This document shows positions 23,330 to 30,914 of a stretch of 64,000 nucleotides of DNA, one piece after another; position 1 is the first letter of the stretch; every line of letters begins with the position of its first letter. The position numbers and the translations under genes are program-made. Origin of the DNA: Massilia eurypsychrophila (GTDB taxonomy: Bacteria > Pseudomonadota > Gammaproteobacteria > Burkholderiales > Burkholderiaceae_D); assembly GCF_002760655.1 (NCBI RefSeq), contig NZ_PDOC01000011.1:1-64000 (forward strand), written 5' to 3'. The notes beneath the pieces were generated by a model. The model did not search any database, was not told the DNA's origin, and saw only the letters and a list, made by a program, of their open reading frames with translations.

Positions 23330-23968
23330 ATGACGTCGCAAACAGGCAGTTCAATACTGAATAAACTGGTCATGCTGGCAGCTTGCTTCGGCGCGCTTAC
23401 CATCATCCTGCTTACGATAATCGGCGGGGCGATGTTTCCCGGGTATAGCCATGCATCACAATTCATCAGCGAATTGGGGGCTCGAGGTGCGCCGCATGCA
23501 CAGCTCGTCAATTTCGGCGGTTTCCTTCCTGCGGGCGCTCTTGTGTGTGCGTTCGCCGTGCTGGCATGGAAAGCATTGCCGCGCTCGGCGGGCACTACCA
23601 TCGGCATGGTCGGTATTGCGCTATTCGGTTTTGGTTACCTGGTCGCTGTGTTTTTTCCGTGCGATGCAGGCTGTAGGCCTGCCGCACCCAGCTATTCGCA
23701 GCTGATCCATAACTCTTTGGGACTGGTCGGCTATTTAACCGCGCCAGCGGCATTGGCTATCTTGGGATGGCAGGCCCGCTCCTGGCTTGGCGGCAGGTTG
23801 CTGTCGATGCTGGGCTTTCTAGGGGCGCTGACGGCGTTTACCGGGCTGTCGCTGTTGTCTCCCGAGTTCGCCTTCGTAGGTATCGCGCAGCGCTTGCTGG
23901 AACTAAGCGTCCTAACGTGGATCGTTGCCTGCGGAATATACGTCAACAAAAAGACGGCTACCAGCTAG
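23330..23968 (+). CDS. DUF998 family membrane protein
   Basis: A 212-residue integral membrane protein with about six helices. The DUF998 pattern is visible: YSHASQFISELGARGAPHA near the N-terminus, GFLPAGAL, VAVFFPCDAGCRP, then SYSQLIHNSLGLVGYL. The function of the family is unknown. The start is ATG 23330 with AGGG 8 bases before; the longer upstream frame crosses a repeat. It is the best-recognised gene in the 22-24.5 kb island. Confidence 0.7.
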   Translation: MTSQTGSSILNKLVMLAACFGALTIILLTIIGGAMFPGYSHASQFISELGARGAPHAQLVNFGGFLPAGALVCAFAVLAWKALPRSAGTTIGMVGIALFGFGYLVAVFFPCDAGCRPAAPSYSQLIHNSLGLVGYLTAPAALAILGWQARSWLGGRLLSMLGFLGALTAFTGLSLLSPEFAFVGIAQRLLELSVLTWIVACGIYVNKKTATS

Positions 23969-24039
23969 ATTGGCGTTGTATGCAATAGAAGCGGTCGGAG
24001 CCTCAAGGTCCGCCACCTGTTCCGCAAAACATAAAGCTG

Positions 24040-24438
24040 ATGACCTTGCTGTCCAAACTAAACTCTGCCTTAGCTGCTGCTACGCTGACTTTCGCGGAAA
24101 TAGCTGCTGCTCAACCATCCGCCCTGGTGGTTCGTATCCACTACGTGGTGAGCGAGAGGTCAGCTGACCGCGTGGAAAAAATACTGACAAGTCCGCTTGA
24201 GCGAGCTCTGCGCGCGCTTCCCCGAATAGTCAAAATGCGGTCAGCTACCGGTAATATGGCCAAAGGTGTAACTGTAGACCTTCAACTTCACTTCGAAGGA
24301 GGAGCGACTGCGCAAGATTTAGCAATGGTCTTGACGCAAGTCGCAAAGCAAGAGATTGAGAATATCGACACTTCTTCCGTCGCGGTACATCGAATGCCAC
24401 CGAGTGTTGATAACGACGCCGATTTACTGTTGCGCTAG
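24040..24438 (+). CDS. Small exported protein resembling an RND porter subdomain
   Basis: A 132-residue protein with a signal peptide ending near AEIAAAQ. The mature part (DRVEKILTSPLERALRALP, then MRSATGNMAKGVTVDLQLHF) resembles a porter subdomain of AcrB/HAE-type RND pumps, where EKxLTxPLExAL and SxTG patterns occur, but it stands alone and lacks membrane helices. It could be a fragment of an RND gene that gained a signal peptide, or an independent periplasmic protein. The resemblance is from memory of motifs and is weak. It is in the lower-GC island and is followed by a REP-like hairpin. Confidence 0.4.
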   Translation: MTLLSKLNSALAAATLTFAEIAAAQPSALVVRIHYVVSERSADRVEKILTSPLERALRALPRIVKMRSATGNMAKGVTVDLQLHFEGGATAQDLAMVLTQVAKQEIENIDTSSVAVHRMPPSVDNDADLLLR

Positions 24439-24466
24439 GTTTCATATACGTTGACAAACGGGTCGA

Positions 24467-24490
24467 GTCTGCTATGGGACGATAGCGGAC
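24467..24490. repeat. REP-like hairpin, copy 4
   Basis: GTCTGCTA and TAGCGGAC pair over 8 bp (one G-T) with loop TGGGACGA. It lies 28 bases after the small exported-protein gene and marks the right edge of the orphan-gene island. Confidence 0.55.
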
Positions 24491-24568
24491 ATACACGGCC
24501 AGGCTCCGGACCAAGATGGCGGCCGTGTTAGTACACGGTTTGTGTTGGCGGTATATCGAACGGCTTTG

Positions 24569-25258
24569 TCAGGCGTACTTAGGCGCCGGCACTGGCAGCA
24601 GAACTGGTGCCCCCTTGCGCCGCAACACGATATGCGTCGCCTTCGCCGAGCCGACCGATTCCACGCATTCGTAGCCGAGCGCGCGCAGGTCGAGCCCTTC
24701 GAACAGCGGCTCGCCGCGCCCGAGCAGGACCGGCGCGATTGCAATGTGCAGTTCATCGACCACGCCTGCGCGCAGATATTGGCGGATGGTGCTTGCCCCG
24801 CCGCCGATCCGCACATCCTTGCCGGCGGCCGCTTCGCGCGCACGGTCGAGCGCCTCGCGAATGCCCCCGGTGATGAAGTGGAAGGTGGTGCCGCCTTCCA
24901 TTTCGATGGACGGGCGAGGGTAGTGCGTCAGGATGAAAGCGGGAACGTGATACGGCGGGTTGTCGCCCCACCAGCCCTTCCAGTTCTTGTCCGGCCAGTC
25001 GCCGCGATCGGGTGAGAACATATTCCGGCCGAGAATCCAGGCGCCGACATTCTGGAAGCCGCGGGCGGCGAAATCATCGTCCACCCCGGTGGTGCCGTCG
25101 TCGTTGCCGAACAAAGCCCGCTGCACGGTGCGTGTCGGGAACAGCCACTGGTGCAGGTCGGTCCCGCCGGCGCCGAGCGGATGGTTGAGGTCCTGGTTGG
25201 GACCTGCGCCGTATCCGTCGAGCGAAATGGTGAAGCCTTCAACGCGAACTCGTGTCAT
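24569..25258 (-). CDS. Dihydrofolate reductase family protein (RibD C-terminal domain)
   Basis: A 229-residue cytosolic protein of the RibD-C/DHFR-like reductase family. It starts MTRVRVEGFTISLDGYGAGP, the usual opening. It contains GAWILGRNMFSPDRGDW, then FHFITGGIREAL, KDVRIGGGASTIRQYL (the NADPH-binding Gly-rich loop) and a C-terminal ELHIAIAPVLLGRGEPLFEG. These stand-alone proteins are probable NADPH-dependent reductases of unknown substrate. GGAGAAAACG precedes ATG 25258. It is divergent from the MFS remnant. Confidence 0.82.
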   Translation of the reverse strand: MTRVRVEGFTISLDGYGAGPNQDLNHPLGAGGTDLHQWLFPTRTVQRALFGNDDGTTGVDDDFAARGFQNVGAWILGRNMFSPDRGDWPDKNWKGWWGDNPPYHVPAFILTHYPRPSIEMEGGTTFHFITGGIREALDRAREAAAGKDVRIGGGASTIRQYLRAGVVDELHIAIAPVLLGRGEPLFEGLDLRALGYECVESVGSAKATHIVLRRKGAPVLLPVPAPKYA

Positions 25259-25484
25259 CGTTTTCTCCGTCTGAACGCCTGACTTCGATCTGGCGGCAAT
25301 CGCCGCGCTGGCTGACCAGTAGTATATCCGCCCCTGCCGCGCTGTACCCAAAATGGGGACAGGCGCCCCTTGACGCACTCCTATACTCATTCCAATCGCA
25401 TGGCATCAATAACAACAAGGCGGCAATGACCGCCGGCCGGGATGCCCGCCCCGCAGTTCATTTGGAGTTGAGGAGACCGTCAAC

Positions 25485-25910
25485 ATGCAATCCGTCCCAT
25501 CGTCAGTCCCCGCCGTCCCCGCGCCCGCCGCCGACGCCGACGCCGAGCGCGTCAACGCCAAGGTGTCGAAGCGCCTGCTGTGGTTCATCTTCCTGCTGTT
25601 CGTCTTTTCCTTCCTCGACCGCATCAACATCGGCTTCGCCGGCCTGACGATGATGAAGGACCTCGGCCTGACGTCGACCCAGTTCGGCCTGGCGACCACG
25701 CTGTTTTACATCGCCTGCGGCATTCCGAGCAACATCGTGCTGGCGCGGATCGGCGCGCGTCGCTGGATCGGCGCCATCATGATCGCCTGGGGCCTGGCAT
25801 CGAGCGCGACCATGTTCGCCACCGACCACAACACGCTGTACCCGCTGCGCGTGTTGGTCGGCATCACCGAAGCGGGCTTCTTGCCAGGCATGCTGCTGTA
25901 CCTGACGTTC
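25485..25910 (+). pseudogene. MFS transporter remnant (ACS family), first 142 residues only
   Basis: The frame opens at ATG 25485 with GAGGAG upstream. It encodes the N-terminal quarter of an MFS anion:cation symporter: FSFLDRINIGFAGLTMMKDL, FGLATTLFYIACGIPSN, the loop ARIGARRWIG, and GITEAGFLPGMLLYLTF. At about 25910 the sequence switches, without a stop, into a flavin hydroxylase. About two thirds of the transporter is missing. Related transporters carry aromatic acids, so the intact gene probably imported a substrate of the pathway that follows. Confidence 0.75.
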
Positions 25911-27388
25911 TTGGACAGCTCGGTGTGCCATGGCAGCCGCGCCATCTGCATCTCGCGGCGCAGCCTTGAAATCGTCGAGCGGCTCGGCGCCGTCGAAGGC
26001 TTCCTCAAAATCGGCCTGCCGTGGACGGGCGGGCGCAGCTTCTACCGCGACACCGAAGTGCTGCACTTCACCATGCCGCAGGACGACAACCAGAAGCTGC
26101 CGCCGATGATCAACCTGGCCCAGTACCACATCGAACAGATCCTGCTCGACGCGGCCGAGCGCCACGCGGACCTGATCGACATCCGCTGGCAGACGCGCGT
26201 CACCGCGATGGCGCAGGATGGCGCCGGCGTCACCTTGCAGCTTGATACCGCCGACGGGAACTATGCGCTGCAGGCCGACTGGATGGTCGCCGCCGGCGGC
26301 GGGCGCAGCACCATCCGCGAGGCGATGGACCTGCAGCTGACGGGCGCCAGCTACGAAGGGCGCTACGTCATCGTCGACATTGCGCTTGAAAGCGCGCGGC
26401 CGACCGAACGGCTGGCGTATTTCGATCCGCCGTCAAATCCCGGATCGACCGTGCGGGTGCACAAGCAGCCCGACAACATCTGGCGCATCGACTACCAGGT
26501 CGGCGACGGCGAGAACGCCGAACAGGCGGTGCTGCCCGAGAACGTGCTGCCGCGCGTGCAAAGCCTGCTCGACATGATGGGCGAGCGCGGACCATGGTCG
26601 CCGATCTGGATCACGATGTACAAGGCGAACGCGCTGACACTGGAAAAGTACCGCCACGGTCGCGTGCTGTTCGCTGCGACGCCGCCCACCTGGTGCCGAT
26701 CTTCGGCGTGCGCGGCGCTAATTCCGGCATCGACGACACCGACAACGCGGCGTGGAAGCTGGCCTACGTGATCAAGGGCCTGGCCGGCGAAGCGCTGCTC
26801 GACAGCTATTCGAGCGAACGGGTCGCCGCGGCGCACGAGAACCTCAGCTACGGCACCAAGAGCACCGAGTTCATGGCGCCGCCGTCGTTCGCGTTTGCGC
26901 TGATGCGCACCGCTGTACTGAGCCTGGCCGCACAACATCCGGCCGTGCGCTCGCTGATCAATCCGCGCCAGAGTTCGCCCATCGCCTACACCGCTTCGCC
27001 GTTGAATTCGCCGCAGGACGAGGCGTGGAGCGCCGGTCCGGCGCCCGGCGCGGTGCTGCCGGAGTGCCCGCTGGCCATGGTGCGCGACGGCGTCGAACAA
27101 GTGCTGCACATGCCCGACCTGCTGGGACCTGGCTTCACCGTCTTCCAGTTTGGTGGCGACCCCGCTCAGATTTTTGACGGCGTAACGATGGTGCAGCTGG
27201 CGCCGCGCCACACCTTGAACGCGCGCTATTTCGATCACAGCGGCCGGCTTTTTGCGATGTATGGCGCGCAGGAAGGCGCCGTCTACCTGGTGCGCCCCGA
27301 TGGCCACTTGGCAGGGCGCTGGCACGCCCCATCGGCCGCCACCGTGCGCTCTGCCATCGACCGCGTGCTGCACCCGATGCCCGGCTAA
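25911..27388 (+). pseudogene. FAD-dependent aromatic hydroxylase remnant (MhaA/MhpA type), 5' truncated and frameshifted
   Basis: From VCHGSRAICISRRSLEIVERLG onward this is a group A flavoprotein hydroxylase related to MhpA and to MhaA of 3-hydroxyphenylacetate 6-hydroxylase. The first ~45 residues with the FAD-binding GxGxxG motif are gone at the junction with the MFS remnant. A one-base deletion near 26673 turns the conserved GDAAHLVP motif into AATPPTW; the correct frame (DAAHLVPIFGVRGANSG, then DNAAWKLA) resumes and runs to 27388. The enzyme would have fed homogentisate to hmgA and fahA. Two separate lesions make loss of function very likely. Confidence 0.75.
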
Positions 27389-27405
27389 CCCGAAAGGAAG
27401 TTATC

Positions 27406-27603
27406 ATGCAAGACAGTGAACTCGACGCCGTCTACACGCGGCTTTGCAAAACCATGACCGAGGTGGGGGCCGACCGTTCGCCGCTGTTCCTGGCGCGCTT
27501 TGCCATGCTGGCGATCATCGAACTGGGCGAACCGGCGCTGGCCATGCGCCTGATCGACGCGGCAGCTGACGGCAACACCGACCAAACAGGAGAACCATTA
27601 TGA
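27406..27603 (+). CDS. Small DUF2783-like protein (MhaB-type coupling subunit candidate)
   Basis: A 65-residue soluble protein beginning [19 protein letters not shown]. It sits between the hydroxylase remnant and hmgA, with AAGGAAG before its ATG, and its stop overlaps the hmgA start (ATGA). In Pseudomonas putida U the flavoprotein MhaA works with a small coupling protein MhaB, and this gene matches that one in size and position. The helical sequence [20 protein letters not shown] fits the DUF2783 family as I recall it. If so, it has lost its partner. Its survival may reflect translational coupling to hmgA. Confidence 0.6.
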   Translation: MQDSELDAVYTRLCKTMTEVGADRSPLFLARFAMLAIIELGEPALAMRLIDAAADGNTDQTGEPL

Positions 27604-28892
27604 CCCTGGACTACCAGACCGGATTCGGTAACGAATTCGCCACCGAAGCGCTGCCCGGCGCGCTGCCGGAAGGACGCAATTCGCCGCAGCGCGCGCCGTA
27701 CGGCCTGTACGCCGAGCAGCTGTCGGGCACCGCATTCACCGCGCCGCGCCACAGCAATCGCCGCTCGTGGCTGTACCGCATCCGGCCGGCCGCCATGCAC
27801 GGCCACTTCACGCCGATCGACAGCGCCCGCCTTGTCAGCCGCTTCGACGAGCCGGCGGCCTCGCCGAACCAGCTTCGCTGGGATCCGCTGCCGATGCCCA
27901 CCGAGCCGACCGACTTCGTCGCCGGCCTGGTGACGATGGGCGGCAACGGCAGCCCGGAAGCGGGCAGCGGCTGCGGCATCCATGTGTACGCGGCCAACCG
28001 TTCGATGGAGCGCTACTTCTACAACGCCGACGGCGAACTGCTAATCGTGCCGCAGTCGGGCGCGCTGGTGCTGGCGACCGAGCTTGGCATTCTGCGCATC
28101 GAACCGCAGGAAATCGCCGTGATCCCGCGCGGGGTGCGCTTCCAGGTCCGGCTCGAAGGCGACAACGCGCGCGGCTACGTGTGCGAAAATTACGGTGCGC
28201 TTTTACGCCTGCCGGACCTCGGCGTGATCGGCTCGAACGGCCTGGCCAATCCGCGCGACTTCCAGACGCCGGTGGCCTGCTACGAAGACATCGAAGGCGA
28301 CTTCGAACTGGTGGCCAAATTCCAGGGCGGGCTATGGCGCGCCGACATCGGTCATTCGCCGCTCGACGTCGTCGCCTGGCACGGCAACTTCGCGCCGTAC
28401 AAGTACGACCTGCGCCGCTTCAACACGATCGGCTCGATCAGCTACGACCATCCCGATCCGTCGATCTTCCTGGTGCTGCAGGCGCCGAGCGACACGCCCG
28501 GCGTCGACACCATCGACTTCGTGATCTTCCCGCCGCGCTGGCTGGCCGCCGAGAACACCTTCCGGCCGCCCTGGTTCCACCGCAATTTCGCCAGCGAATT
28601 CATGGGCCTGATCCACGGCGCCTACGACGCCAAGGCGGAAGGCTTCGTGCCGGGCGGCGCCTCGCTGCACAACTGCATGAGCGGGCACGGGCCGGACGCC
28701 GCCACCTTCGACAAGGCCAGCGCGGCCGACACCAGCCGCCCGGACCGCGTCAGCGACACGATGGCCTTCATGTTCGAGACACCGACCGTGATCCGCCCGA
28801 CCCGCCACGCGCTCGAATCGGCGCAGCTGCAAGAGAACTATGCCGAATGCTGGCGCGGGCTCGCCAAGAACTTCGACCCGTCGCGCCGCTGA
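27600..28892 (+). CDS. hmgA: Homogentisate 1,2-dioxygenase
   Basis: A 430-residue Fe(II) dioxygenase that opens the ring of homogentisate to maleylacetoacetate in tyrosine, phenylalanine and 3-hydroxyphenylacetate breakdown. It begins [19 protein letters not shown], the family signature. The iron-binding region is complete: PWFHRN, SEFMG and SGHGPD supply the two His and the Glu. AGGAGAACC precedes the ATG. Its start overlaps the stop of the mhaB-like gene, and fahA follows 21 bases later, forming an operon. No maleylacetoacetate isomerase gene is adjacent. Confidence 0.95.
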   Translation: MTLDYQTGFGNEFATEALPGALPEGRNSPQRAPYGLYAEQLSGTAFTAPRHSNRRSWLYRIRPAAMHGHFTPIDSARLVSRFDEPAASPNQLRWDPLPMPTEPTDFVAGLVTMGGNGSPEAGSGCGIHVYAANRSMERYFYNADGELLIVPQSGALVLATELGILRIEPQEIAVIPRGVRFQVRLEGDNARGYVCENYGALLRLPDLGVIGSNGLANPRDFQTPVACYEDIEGDFELVAKFQGGLWRADIGHSPLDVVAWHGNFAPYKYDLRRFNTIGSISYDHPDPSIFLVLQAPSDTPGVDTIDFVIFPPRWLAAENTFRPPWFHRNFASEFMGLIHGAYDAKAEGFVPGGASLHNCMSGHGPDAATFDKASAADTSRPDRVSDTMAFMFETPTVIRPTRHALESAQLQENYAECWRGLAKNFDPSRR

Positions 28893-28913
28893 TACCCATT
28901 CAAGGAAAACCTG

Positions 28914-30233
28914 ATGTCATTACTGAACGAGACGCACGCGCCCGAATTGACAAGCTGGATCGACTCGGCCAACCTGCCGGGCACCGACTTCCCGATCCAG
29001 AATTTGCCGTTCGCGGTATTTCGCCGCGCCGGCAGCGATGAAGCGTATCGCGGCGGCGTGGCCATCGGCGACCAGATCGTCGACCTTTCGCTGGCCGCGC
29101 AGTGCGGCGCTCTGGCGCCGGAATGCCGGCCGCTGGCCGCCGCCGCCGGCGAATCGAGCCTGAACCGCTTCATGGCGATGGGGCAGGGCGCCTGGTCGTC
29201 GCTGCGGCTGGCGCTGAGCCGCGCGCTGCGCGGCGGCGCCGCCGATGCCGACCGCCTGGCCGGCTGCCTGGTCGCCCAGGCCGACGCCGAATACGCCGTG
29301 CCGGCGCGGATCGGCGACTACACCGACTTCTACACATCGGTCTACCACGCGACCAACATCGGCAAGCTGTTCAGGCCCGACAATCCGCTGATGCCGAACT
29401 ATAAATGGGTGCCGATCGGCTACCACGGCCGCTCGTCGTCGATCGCGGTGTCGGGCCAGGCGTTCGAGCGTCCGCGCGGCCAGACCTTGCCGGCCGGCGC
29501 AACCGAGCCGGTGTTTGGCCCGTGCAAGCGGCTCGACTACGAGCTCGAACTTGGCATTTTCGTCGGCGCCGGCAATCCGGGCGGGCGGCCGGTGTCGATC
29601 GACGACGCCGAGTCGCACGTATTCGGCATGTGCCTGCTCAACGACTGGTCGGCGCGCGACATCCAGGCGTGGGAATACCAGCCGCTCGGCCCCTTCCTGT
29701 CGAAAAATTTCGCCACCACGATTTCGCCCTGGATCGTCACGCTCGAAGCGCTGGCGCCGTACCGGCGGCCGTTCGAGCGGCCGGCGGGCGACCCGGCGCC
29801 GCTGCCGTACCTGGCCTCCGACGCCAACCGCGCGCACGGCGCCATCGACATCGAGCTTGAAGTGCTGCTCGAATCGGCGTCGATGCGGCGCGCCGGCGCC
29901 GGCGGCGCGCGCCTGAGCGCGACGAGCTATCGGCATGCTTACTGGACGGTGGCGCAGTTATTGGCGCATCACACGGTCAACGGCTGCAACCTGCAGCCGG
30001 GCGACCTGTTTGGCAGCGGCACCTTGTCGGGACCGACGCTCGACCAGGCCGGCGCGCTGATCGAATTGACGGCCGGCGGCAAGAACCCGGTCGGTCTGCC
30101 CGATGGCGAAAGCCGCGCATTCCTGGAAGATGGTGACGCCATCATCCTGCGCGGCTGGTGCGAGAAGCCAGGCAGCGCGCGCATCGGCTTTGGCGAATGC
30201 CGCGGCACGGTACTGCCGGCGCTGGCCGAGTGA
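28914..30233 (+). CDS. fahA: Fumarylacetoacetase
   Basis: A 439-residue hydrolase that splits fumarylacetoacetate into fumarate and acetoacetate, the last step after hmgA. It contains DYTDFYTSVYHATNIGKLFRP (catalytic Asp/His region), YHGRSSSIAVSG, the metal site in LDYELELGIF, LNDWSARDIQAWEYQPLGPF and LSKNFATTISPW. Length is typical. AAGGAAAACCTG precedes the ATG. The 21-base gap after hmgA indicates co-transcription. It is a full-length fumarylacetoacetase, unlike the short FAH-domain protein at 60689. Confidence 0.95.
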   Translation: MSLLNETHAPELTSWIDSANLPGTDFPIQNLPFAVFRRAGSDEAYRGGVAIGDQIVDLSLAAQCGALAPECRPLAAAAGESSLNRFMAMGQGAWSSLRLALSRALRGGAADADRLAGCLVAQADAEYAVPARIGDYTDFYTSVYHATNIGKLFRPDNPLMPNYKWVPIGYHGRSSSIAVSGQAFERPRGQTLPAGATEPVFGPCKRLDYELELGIFVGAGNPGGRPVSIDDAESHVFGMCLLNDWSARDIQAWEYQPLGPFLSKNFATTISPWIVTLEALAPYRRPFERPAGDPAPLPYLASDANRAHGAIDIELEVLLESASMRRAGAGGARLSATSYRHAYWTVAQLLAHHTVNGCNLQPGDLFGSGTLSGPTLDQAGALIELTAGGKNPVGLPDGESRAFLEDGDAIILRGWCEKPGSARIGFGECRGTVLPALAE

Positions 30234-30253
30234 CTGGCGTGGCGGCGTAGTGC

Positions 30254-30505
30254 TTAGCCGCCGCAGCCGCCGCAGCACGATTTGCGCGCCGGTGCGTCGT
30301 CGGCGACGACAAAGCCGGCCGTCTCCACCGCCGCGCGCAGGTCGCGCGGCGCCGCCAGTGCTTCGTTGAAGGCGACGCGGGCGCGCGAATGCGCCAGCGT
30401 GATGTGGACGCTGTCGACGCCGTCCACCGATTCAAGCGCCTTCGCCACCGCGATGGCGATCGCTTCGTTCTGCATGGCCGGGATGGTCATTGTTGTCGTT
30501 TCCAT
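30254..30505 (-). CDS. HMA-like metal-handling protein lacking CxxC, with Cys-rich tail
   Basis: An 83-residue protein with the heavy-metal-associated fold pattern (AVAKALESVDGVDSVHITLA, then RVAFNEA, and LRAAVETAGFVV). The N-terminal CxxC metal site normally found in the first loop is absent: TIPAMQNEAIAI stands there. Instead the C-terminus is KSCCGGCGG with three cysteines. It may bind copper or another metal through that tail. GGAG precedes the ATG. It is convergent with fahA and divergent from nirK, whose enzyme needs copper. Confidence 0.65.
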   Translation of the reverse strand: METTTMTIPAMQNEAIAIAVAKALESVDGVDSVHITLAHSRARVAFNEALAAPRDLRAAVETAGFVVADDAPARKSCCGGCGG

Positions 30506-30543
30506 GTGATTTTCTCCTGTGGTGATGTGTTCAGCTTAAAACT

Positions 30544-30618
30544 GGGTCTGACCCCGGTTCGCAAGTTCAGCATAGGCAGGAATGGCGATGCGGTCCATCA
30601 CATCCGGCCATTCCTGCC
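30544..30618. repeat. Palindromic elements in the nirK upstream gap
   Basis: GGGTCTGACCC at 30544-30554 is a perfect palindrome with a central T. It is related to the GGGTCAGA stem at 59003-59028 and to the GGGGTCAG ends of the 43.2-43.8 kb array. At 30575-30585 and 30608-30618, GGCAGGAATGG and CCATTCCTGCC form an 11-bp perfect stem with a 22-base loop. They lie in the 409-base gap 30506-30914, whose right part holds the nirK regulatory sites. Confidence 0.5.
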
Positions 30619-30760
30619 GCCGCCTTTTCAAAAACGTAAACCAGGTCAATTCCGCGCGGCGGGCGCCGCCAACTGCGCTTCCAATTCGACGCGCAGGCTG
30701 GTGTCACTGATGATTTGTCGTGGCATCAAAAATCATACTTAGACGATGCATGTTTTCCAC

Positions 30761-30774
30761 ATGATCTACATCAA
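30761..30774. promoter_or_regulatory. FNR/Dnr-type site, distal, upstream of nirK
   Basis: ATGATCTACATCAA matches TTGAT-N4-ATCAA at 9 of 10 positions. It is 57 bases upstream of a perfect site and 141 bases before the nirK ATG. Confidence 0.55.
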
Positions 30775-30817
30775 GATTTCCAGAACGAATCAAATAGTTC
30801 GGCCGCTTGCTAAATAT

Positions 30818-30831
30818 TTGATGTGAATCAA
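30818..30831. promoter_or_regulatory. Perfect FNR/Dnr-type site upstream of nirK
   Basis: TTGATGTGAATCAA is an exact match to the FNR/Dnr/NnrR consensus TTGAT-N4-ATCAA, centred about 90 bases before the nirK ATG. The Dnr-type regulator encoded at 32424, right after nirK, is the obvious candidate to bind it in response to NO or low oxygen. Confidence 0.75.
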
Positions 30832-30914
30832 TTTTTTAAGATGCGTCCCAAATGTAAGATTTGTCCATGGTCAACGGATGCACGTCGCATCTGACATAAC
30901 TAGGTGAGAAGAAA

